Positions 58,486 through 64,000 of a stretch of DNA of 64,000 nt are shown in pieces. The notes under the pieces are model-generated. The model worked only from the letters and a program-made list of their open reading frames with translations, was not told the DNA's origin and made no database searches. The position numbers were made by a program, and so were the translations under genes. Positions within the stretch are counted from its first letter, which is position 1. Each line of letters opens with the position of its first letter. The DNA comes from Mycobacterium sp. 852013-50091_SCH5140682 (GTDB lineage Bacteria; Actinomycetota; Actinomycetes; Mycobacteriales; Mycobacteriaceae): positions 50,653 to 114,652 of the forward strand of contig NZ_LZTB01000013.1 in assembly GCF_001665685.1 (NCBI RefSeq), given 5' to 3'.

Positions 58486-59670
58486 TTGAAGCCGCAGAAC
58501 AGCATCGGAGTCGGTCTCATCTCGGTCGGGTGGATGGGGCGCCTGCACTCGCGTGCCTATCTTGCCGTCCCACAATTCTTCCCCGAGCTTCCGCATCACG
58601 CGGAGCTCGTGATCGCGGCCGATCCGGACGACGCCGGACGCGCCCACGCCGAGACGGCGCTGGGTTACCGGAATACGACCACCGACTACCGCGAGGTGCT
58701 CGCCCACCCCGATGTGGACGTCGTCTCGATCTGCTCGCCGAACTTCCTGCACCACGAGATCGCGCTGGCCGCAATCGAGGCCGGCAAGCACTTCTGGATC
58801 GAGAAGCCCATGGGCCGCAGCGCCCGCGAATCGCGCGAGATCGCCGAGGGTGCCGCAGCCGCGGGACTCGTGACCGCGGTGGGATTCAACTACCGGCACG
58901 CACCCGCTGTCGCGGAAGCCCGCCGCCTCATCCGCTCCGGCGCTCTTGGACGTATCACCAACGTGCAGATCCGCCTGCTGACCGGCTACGCCTCGGATCC
59001 GACGCAGGTTTTCACCTGGCGTTACGAGCAGGCGTACGCGGGCTCGGGGGTTCTCGGTGATGTGCTCAGCCACGGCTTCGATCTCGCCCAATACCTCGTC
59101 GGCCGAATCTCTTCCGTCAATGCGCTCACTGGAACCTTCATTCCGGAACGGCCCGTTCCGGCAGGCAATTCATCGAATACCTTCGACATGGGCGCAGCCT
59201 CGGACGTGACCCGCAAAGTCGAAAACGAAGACTATGCAGCACTACTCGCCCGTTTCGAGGGAGGAGTGATCGGCATGCTGGAATCGACACGGGTGGCCAT
59301 CGGACCGCACGCCGAGTACATCGTCGAGGTCTACGGCACGCAGGGTTCTCTGCGCTGGAACTTCGAGCGCATGAACCAGCTGGAGTTCGCCGAGGATCGC
59401 CGCGGCTATCGCACCATCCAGACCGACGCCTCCTTCGGCGAGTTCCGGCGCTTCCAGCCGGGTCCCGGCCCGGGCATCGGGTTCAACGACCTGAAAACCA
59501 TTGAGGCGTGGCTGTTCTTGCGCTCGGTGACCGAAGGAAAACAGCTAGCCCCGTCGGCGGCCGACGGCTGGGCCGCATCCGAGTTGGTCGACGCCTCCTT
59601 GCGCAGCGCTGAGTCCGGCGCATGGGTCGACATCCCTGAGGTCAGCGGCGAGACGACGTACGGTACGTAA
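58486..59670 (+). CDS. Gfo/Idh/MocA-family oxidoreductase
   Basis: A 394-residue sugar dehydrogenase. TTG 58486 is preferred since AAAGGA stands 6 bases upstream; the long upstream frame has no signals. Features are GVGLISVGWMGRLHSRAYL (Rossmann loop), SICSPNFLHHEIALAA, the EKP motif in WIEKPMGRSARES, and GSGVLGDVLSHGFDLAQYLVG, where the His is the catalytic residue. It stands alone on the plus strand between two minus-strand units, and its end faces the IolG-like gene through a hairpin. A polyol or amino-sugar substrate is likely. Confidence 0.9.
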   Translation: MKPQNSIGVGLISVGWMGRLHSRAYLAVPQFFPELPHHAELVIAADPDDAGRAHAETALGYRNTTTDYREVLAHPDVDVVSICSPNFLHHEIALAAIEAGKHFWIEKPMGRSARESREIAEGAAAAGLVTAVGFNYRHAPAVAEARRLIRSGALGRITNVQIRLLTGYASDPTQVFTWRYEQAYAGSGVLGDVLSHGFDLAQYLVGRISSVNALTGTFIPERPVPAGNSSNTFDMGAASDVTRKVENEDYAALLARFEGGVIGMLESTRVAIGPHAEYIVEVYGTQGSLRWNFERMNQLEFAEDRRGYRTIQTDASFGEFRRFQPGPGPGIGFNDLKTIEAWLFLRSVTEGKQLAPSAADGWAASELVDASLRSAESGAWVDIPEVSGETTYGT

Positions 59671-59679
59671 TCCGAAGCG

Positions 59680-59715
59680 CGGGGCGCTGAGTCACGGATG
59701 TGGCGCAGCGCCCCG
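59680..59715. terminator. Bidirectional hairpin between convergent Gfo/Idh genes
   Basis: CGGGGCGCTG and CAGCGCCCCG form a perfect 10-bp GC stem with a 16-base loop, between the stop at 59670 and the stop at 59744. Confidence 0.75.
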
Positions 59716-59743
59716 CCGCTCGTCGCGACGTCTGCCTGCCGGC

Positions 59744-60751
59744 TCAACTCAGGTCGAGGCCGACCGCTTCTCCCATGGTTGCCGAACGTTGTGCGGCATC
59801 TGCGATGAGCAGAGCCGCGCGGCCGTCCTCAAAGGTGGGGCTGGAAGATCGCTCACCGCGTACGAGCTTCACGAACTCGACGAGCTCGAGCGCGTAGGCC
59901 CGTGCGTAGCGCTCCAAGAACGGCTCGACGTAGGGCGACCTGGATTCGACCATCCCGGCGCAGGAGAAGCTGACAAGACTCGTAGGTGCGTTGGCAACCT
60001 GTAGTACGCCATTGGCGCCGAAAGCCTCCAGGCGCTGGTCGTAGCCGATGGCACTGTGCCGTGAGTTCGTGATCGTGACGAGGGCACCGCGAGCTGCCCG
60101 CAGCGTCACCGCAATCGTGTCGAAATCACCGTGTTCGCGGGCGCCGGAGTCGAACAGCCGGGCACCCGTCGCACTCACCTCCACGATGTCACCCACGAAG
60201 AAGCGTGCCATCTCGAAATCGTGAATCGTCATGTCCCGGAAAATTCCTCCCGACACTGCGATGTAGTCCGCGGGCGGCGGTGCGGGATCCCGGCTGACGA
60301 TCGCAAGCTGTTCGAGCTCCCCGATCTGCCCGTCGCGTACTCGGGCATGGACCTCGGCGAACGCGGGGTCGAAACGCTGGTTGATACCCAACGCGACCGG
60401 TACGTCGGATTCAGCGACCTTGGGGCGCAGTGCATCGACGCACGCGATGTCGAGGTCGATCGGCTTCTCGCAGAGCACCGGTAGGCCGGCATCCACACAC
60501 GCCTCGATAAGTTCGACGTGAGTGGGTGTCGGGGATGCCACGAGCACGGCGTCGATGCCGCCGGATTCGATCAACTCCTCCGGAGAGTCCGTGACCGTTC
60601 CTCCGTACCGGGCGGCCACATCAGCTGCTCCGTCGACGACGGGATCGGCGACCGACGCGAGCACGGTTTCCGGGTGCTCAAAAATGTTGGCGGCGTGCAT
60701 CCGTCCGATGCGACCGGTTCCTATGAGTCCGAAGCGAATTGGCTGATTCAT
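59744..60751 (-). CDS. iolG: Inositol 2-dehydrogenase-like Gfo/Idh oxidoreductase
   Basis: A 335-residue NAD enzyme starting at ATG 60751. It has GLIGTGRIGRMHAANI (Rossmann), LCEKPIDLDI (EKP), and GINQRFDPAFAEVHARV, then SRDPAPPPADYI and GGIFRDMTIHDFEMARFFVGD, which match the proteobacterial-type inositol 2-dehydrogenase closely. The Asp/His in DMTIHD are the active-site pair. It would oxidise myo-inositol (or a related cyclitol) to 2-keto-myo-inositol. It is the last gene of the minus-strand unit beginning with the APC permease at 63883, which is unusual as no other iol genes are in view. Confidence 0.85.
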   Translation of the reverse strand: MNQPIRFGLIGTGRIGRMHAANIFEHPETVLASVADPVVDGAADVAARYGGTVTDSPEELIESGGIDAVLVASPTPTHVELIEACVDAGLPVLCEKPIDLDIACVDALRPKVAESDVPVALGINQRFDPAFAEVHARVRDGQIGELEQLAIVSRDPAPPPADYIAVSGGIFRDMTIHDFEMARFFVGDIVEVSATGARLFDSGAREHGDFDTIAVTLRAARGALVTITNSRHSAIGYDQRLEAFGANGVLQVANAPTSLVSFSCAGMVESRSPYVEPFLERYARAYALELVEFVKLVRGERSSSPTFEDGRAALLIADAAQRSATMGEAVGLDLS

Positions 60752-60794
60752 TGCTGGTTCTCTCCCGCGCGAGATCAGGTAACGCGACCTGGCG

Positions 60795-61562
60795 CTACTT
60801 CGCGGTGTGGCCGCCGTCGATCACGACATCAGCCCCGCTGACGTATGAGGATTCTTCTGACACCAAGAACACCACCGCGGCCGAGATCTCCTCGGGGCGG
60901 GCCCACCGTCCGAAGTGGGAGGCTTCGGGTGGCAGCGCGGTGGGATCCGCACGCAGCAGCGGAGTATCGGTTTCGCCAGGAAGGACGGTGTTCACGCGAA
61001 TACCTAAATGCGCCAACTCGATTGATGCCGCTTTGGTCATCCCCCGCAGCGCCCATTTCGACGCGACGTACGCGAAATTGTCGCGGAACGCGACCATCCC
61101 CGACGTGGAGGAGATGTTGACGATCGATCCTCCCCCGCTTCTCTTCATGGGCTCGAGAACCGCCTTCATGCCGAGGAACGGTCCAAGCTGATTCACCTCG
61201 ATGACGCGGCGGTACTCGCTCTCGGAGACAGTGTCGACGCGGCCGATCCCGACCACCCCGGCATTGTTCACCAGCGCGCTCGGCGGGCCGAACCGGCACG
61301 CACACTCATCGACCACCCGCCGCCAGTCGGCTGCTGAAGTCACGTCTCCCAACAGCCAACAAAATCGCTCATCTCCGACTTCCGAGAGGATCTCAGGACC
61401 CGCCCCTGCAGCGACGTCAAAGCCGACGACACGTGCCCCTGCCGTCAACAGCGCACGCACATGGGCGGCTCCCATTCCGCGGCCCGCACCGCTCACCAAA
61501 ACGATCTGGCCGGCAAGGCGCTTGTCCGGATATTCCTCTGTGCACTCCCCCGGCGACGTCAC
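60795..61562 (-). CDS. SDR-family oxidoreductase
   Basis: An SDR of about 255 residues. GTG 61562 lies 4 bases after the upstream stop and is preferred to GTG 61586, which overlaps that gene. Motifs are VSGAGRGMGAAHVRALL, VNNAGVVGIG, SSTSGMVAFRD with YVASKWALRGMTK, and SYVSGADVVIDGGH. It is a close relative of the next SDR (61567) and of the SDR at 6197, all with GMGxAH and KWAxRGMTKAA. Having two of this type side by side suggests tandem duplication with divergence. An alcohol dehydrogenase role on a cyclitol or sugar is a guess from context. Confidence 0.9.
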   Translation of the reverse strand: MTSPGECTEEYPDKRLAGQIVLVSGAGRGMGAAHVRALLTAGARVVGFDVAAGAGPEILSEVGDERFCWLLGDVTSAADWRRVVDECACRFGPPSALVNNAGVVGIGRVDTVSESEYRRVIEVNQLGPFLGMKAVLEPMKRSGGGSIVNISSTSGMVAFRDNFAYVASKWALRGMTKAASIELAHLGIRVNTVLPGETDTPLLRADPTALPPEASHFGRWARPEEISAAVVFLVSEESSYVSGADVVIDGGHTAK

Positions 61563-61566
61563 GCGC

Positions 61567-62319
61567 TCACTGCGCTGTGTAGGCACCGTCCACCACGATC
61601 TCTGAACCGCTCATATAGGAGGACTCGTCCGAAGCCAAAAATACTACGGCAGAGGAGATCTCCTCAGCTCGTGCCCACCGCTTGAACGGAAGCTCATCTG
61701 TTGGAGGCATCGAACCCCCGGCACCGGATTCGATGTTCTCCCGGATCATCGGGGTGTCTGTGTCACCGGGGCACACCGCATTGACCCGGATGCCCAGCTC
61801 GGCGAGTTCCAGTGCAGCAGCCTTCGTCATGCCTCGCACGGCCCACTTCGATGCGACGTACGGGAAGATGTCGGGAAACCCCACCAACGCCGCGGTCGAG
61901 GCGATGTTCACGATCGAGCCTCCGCGCTCCCGCATGGCCGGGAGGACCGCCTGCATGCCAAGGAATGTTCCGACCTGGTTGATGTCGATCACGCGACGGT
62001 AGTCCTCTTCAGAAACGCTCTCCAACGACTGAATCGGTGATATACCCGCGTTGTTCACCAGAACGTCGATGCTCCCGAACCTTTCGAGGCCTGCGGCCAC
62101 AATTCGCTCCCAGTCCCAGCCGGACCTGACATCCCCTTTCAGGAACAACAGGCGGTCCGAGCCGAACTCGTCGACCAATGCCGGTGCTTCACCTTCGTTG
62201 ATGTCGAAGGAGACGACGCGCGCGCCCTCATTCGCCAAGGCCCTGGTATGCGCCAGTCCCATCCCGCGCGCACCCCCGCTGAGAACTGCGACCTTGCCTT
62301 CGAGTCGTGTGCCGACCAC
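61567..62319 (-). CDS. SDR-family oxidoreductase
   Basis: A 250-residue classical SDR. GTG 62319 is chosen since AGAGGAC stands about 9 bases upstream; the longer frame overlaps the permease stop. Motifs are LSGGARGMGLAHTRAL, VNNAGISPIQ, ASTAALVGFPD with YVASKWAVRGMTK, and SYMSGSEIVVDGAYT. The last motif has DGAYT rather than DGGYT. The Asp in VSFDINEGE after strand beta-2 indicates NAD. It lies between the APC permease and its sister SDR on the same strand, with gaps of 43 and 4 bases. Confidence 0.92.
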   Translation of the reverse strand: MVGTRLEGKVAVLSGGARGMGLAHTRALANEGARVVSFDINEGEAPALVDEFGSDRLLFLKGDVRSGWDWERIVAAGLERFGSIDVLVNNAGISPIQSLESVSEEDYRRVIDINQVGTFLGMQAVLPAMRERGGSIVNIASTAALVGFPDIFPYVASKWAVRGMTKAAALELAELGIRVNAVCPGDTDTPMIRENIESGAGGSMPPTDELPFKRWARAEEISSAVVFLASDESSYMSGSEIVVDGAYTAQ

Positions 62320-62362
62320 GTTCCGTTGTCCTCTTTTCCCAGATATTGACCTGCTCAATGGT

Positions 62363-63883
62363 TTACTGTCGCCCGATCCGGGCGTACACGTCTGCTCGGC
62401 GGTTGCGCAGCACGTTCCCGTAAACCCAACCGACGACGAAGACGAGCGGCACCAGAACGGCAAGCGCCGCGGAGACGAGCGGGCCCGCGCCGATGAGTTT
62501 GTCGAGGTTCGACACGCTCAGCACGAACACCACGGAGATCCCCGCCAGCCCCAGCAACGGCGCGACCACCGTGCGCCATAGACCGCCGCCGGTACCCCGT
62601 ACCGGGTTCCTCTTGAAGTACATCAACACGGCAAGACTCACGAGCCAGAGCAGCACCACTATCCCGACTGCGCCGACCCCGTTGACCCGGATGTACACGA
62701 CGAAGGCGTCGGTCCCCACAGCCTCGAAAGCCGTGACGGCGGCGATCACGAGCACTGCGACGATCTCCAGGCATGTCACCAACAGCGACGCGCGAAACGG
62801 GGAGTGGTGTTTCGGATGCGCCTTTCCGAGCACGGCAGGCAGGACCCCGTCGCGACCGAACGAGTACAGGTAACGCGACACAGCGTTGTGCTGGGAGAGC
62901 AATGTCGCGTAGGTCGAAAGAATGACCAAACCGTTGACGATGCTGGGCATCACGGCGCCGACGTACTTCAGAGCGAGGTCGCTGAACATCGTCGACACAT
63001 CGGCGCCCTGCCGTGCCGCCTCGATACCTCCCGAACCGATGCCGGTGAGCATTGCGGTGGCGGCGAGCAGGTAGAAGGATCCGATGACGACCACCGCGGC
63101 ATAGGTCGCCCGCGGGACGGTCTTGATCGGATCCTTGGCCTCTTCGCGATAGATCGCCGACGACTCAAAACCGCCGAAGCAGAGAAAAGCGAAGAGCACC
63201 GCCAGACCGAATCCGCCGGACGCGACTCCGTTCCAGGTGAATGCCGCGGCCGGCACACCGTCGGGGCCTCCGTCGAAGAAGATGCGGAGATTCACCAGCA
63301 GCACGAGGAGGACCTCGACGCTCAGCGCAACCGCGAGGGTCTTGGCGGAGAACTCCACCTGCACGTAGCCGGACAGACCGGTGAGCATGACACCGGCCAA
63401 GGCGAATACATACCAGGGCATCGAGAAGAGGCCCAGCCCTTCGACGAAGAACTGCCTCGCGTAGAACCCGAAGGCGGCCCAGGTCGACAGCAACAGCACC
63501 GAATAAGTGAACAGCGCAACAAATGCACCGCCGAGACCGAGACGATTACCCAAACCCGCTGTGATGTAGGTATAAAACGCGCCTGGCCGGTCGACGTACC
63601 GAGTCAACGCTCCGTAGCCGACAGAGAAGACGAGGAGGATGACCATCGTGAGCAGAAGGCCGGGAACGACTCCCTCGCCCGCGAACCCGATCATGGCCGG
63701 CATCAGACCGACGACGACGAGAAGCGGTGCCGCCCAAGCAAGAATCGCGAAGACGATGCTCCCGACGCCCAGCCGCCCCTGAAGGCGAGGCGTCGTTGTC
63801 GCCTCACCCGGCGGTGCCGCGAAGGCGACCCCCGCGGCGTCGGTTGTCGGTTCACTCGGACATTCGGCCACTGGCCACTCCAT
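62363..63883 (-). CDS. APC-family amino acid permease
   Basis: A 506-residue transporter with about 12 membrane helices, starting at ATG 63883. Family signatures are ILAWAAPLLVVVGLMPAMIG in helix 1, RYVDRPGAFYTYITAGLGNRLG, and LCFGGFESSAIYREEAKDPIKTVPRATY. It ends NRRADVYARIGRQ. It heads the minus-strand unit of two SDRs and the IolG-like dehydrogenase. That an amine/amino acid carrier leads a polyol-like set suggests the substrate may be an amino-polyol or that the carrier serves another need. Its C-terminus is the best match for the relic at 2331. Confidence 0.92.
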   Translation of the reverse strand: MEWPVAECPSEPTTDAAGVAFAAPPGEATTTPRLQGRLGVGSIVFAILAWAAPLLVVVGLMPAMIGFAGEGVVPGLLLTMVILLVFSVGYGALTRYVDRPGAFYTYITAGLGNRLGLGGAFVALFTYSVLLLSTWAAFGFYARQFFVEGLGLFSMPWYVFALAGVMLTGLSGYVQVEFSAKTLAVALSVEVLLVLLVNLRIFFDGGPDGVPAAAFTWNGVASGGFGLAVLFAFLCFGGFESSAIYREEAKDPIKTVPRATYAAVVVIGSFYLLAATAMLTGIGSGGIEAARQGADVSTMFSDLALKYVGAVMPSIVNGLVILSTYATLLSQHNAVSRYLYSFGRDGVLPAVLGKAHPKHHSPFRASLLVTCLEIVAVLVIAAVTAFEAVGTDAFVVYIRVNGVGAVGIVVLLWLVSLAVLMYFKRNPVRGTGGGLWRTVVAPLLGLAGISVVFVLSVSNLDKLIGAGPLVSAALAVLVPLVFVVGWVYGNVLRNRRADVYARIGRQ

Positions 63884-63950
63884 TCATCGCTTGAGATCGC
63901 TTGTCACCCACCCGGTGTGTGTCGTGGCGCGTACGGCCGCCGCCCACCGG

Positions 63951-64000
63951 CTGTCTCTTATACACATCTGACGCTGCCGACGATCGCATAAGTGTAGATC
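63951..64000 (+). other. Illumina Nextera adapter with index at contig end (not genomic)
   Basis: The last 50 bases are CTGTCTCTTATACACATCT (63951-63969, transposon mosaic end), GACGCTGCCGACGA (63970-63983, rest of the Read 1 side), TCGCATAA (63984-63991, reverse complement of i5 index TTATGCGA, which I recall as S522), and GTGTAGATC (63992-64000, start of the P5 side). They are library-construction sequence carried into the assembly. The plus-strand frame ending here gives the known false peptide SYTHLTLPTI. Real sequence ends at 63950. Confidence 0.98.

Noticed and set aside
62804..63991. Plus-strand open frame of 395 codons reaching the right end
   Set aside because: It is antisense to the APC permease, very rich in Arg/Glu/Gly, and its last residues come from the sequencing adapter.
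1..64000. CRISPR array, tRNA/rRNA genes, intact insertion sequence or phage genes
   Set aside because: No regularly spaced direct repeats, cloverleaf sequences, transposase motifs or phage structural genes were recognised; the only decayed element seen is the permease relic.

Overview
The window is GC-rich actinobacterial DNA, most likely from an environmental Mycobacterium/Mycolicibacterium. The evidence is a WhiB-type Fe-S regulator, an adrenodoxin-reductase-like (FprA-type) flavoprotein, many TetR/MarR/LuxR regulators, many SDR, P450, crotonase and acyl-CoA genes, and frequent GTG/TTG starts. I see no rRNA, tRNA, CRISPR array, phage or intact insertion sequence. The last 50 bases are not genomic: they are an Illumina Nextera adapter with its index, so the right edge is a real contig end.

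Region A (1-7.8 kb) holds the start of an HD-type protein gene, an unknown gene, a GH114-type lipoprotein, a relic of an APC permease, and a MarR-controlled SDR/SnoaL set. A P450 is divergent from an SDR. Two TetR genes flank a shared promoter region.

Region B (8-30 kb) is the most interesting part. A minus-strand operon encodes an ATP-dependent hydantoinase/oxoprolinase pair (HyuA/HyuB type), a saccharopine-dehydrogenase-like enzyme, a beta-keto acid cleavage enzyme, a quinone-oxidoreductase-like MDR, a crotonase and an acyl-CoA synthetase. Divergent from it is a plus-strand array: FprA-like reductase, flavodoxin, P450, APC permease, SnoaL protein, NCS1-type permease with a C-terminal Cys4 tail, two SDRs, a ferritin-like protein and WhiB. 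A second APC permease faces this array. I infer a pathway for a nitrogen-containing, probably cyclic amine/lactam/imide, compound: import, P450 oxidation, dehydrogenation, ATP-dependent ring opening, then CoA-dependent breakdown. A 17-bp AT-rich motif (consensus near CTTAACATTCATTAAAT) occurs in the intergenic regions bounding these units, usually once on each strand. This suggests one regulon, with a TetR gene as the best candidate regulator.

Region C (30.5-50.2 kb) holds two partly mirrored modules: alpha/beta hydrolase, MDR, LuxR regulator and a conserved unknown protein. Their divergent promoters share a conserved box. Between them lies an acyl-CoA operon (CaiB-type CoA-transferase, acyl-CoA dehydrogenase, crotonase, carnitine-dehydrogenase-like enzyme). 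Two flavoproteins of the disulfide-reductase fold are present; one has lost both active-site cysteines and sits beside a YWTD beta-propeller.

Region D (50.3-63.9 kb) looks like sugar-acid/polyol catabolism: glutamate dehydrogenase, a FAD/Fe-S D-2-hydroxyacid dehydrogenase, an NAD D-2-hydroxyacid dehydrogenase, an IlvD/Edd dehydratase, an SDR, two Gfo/Idh oxidoreductases (one IolG-like), two more SDRs and an APC permease.

Coordinates come from reading the sequence. Functions rest on recognised motifs and family resemblance, not on searches.
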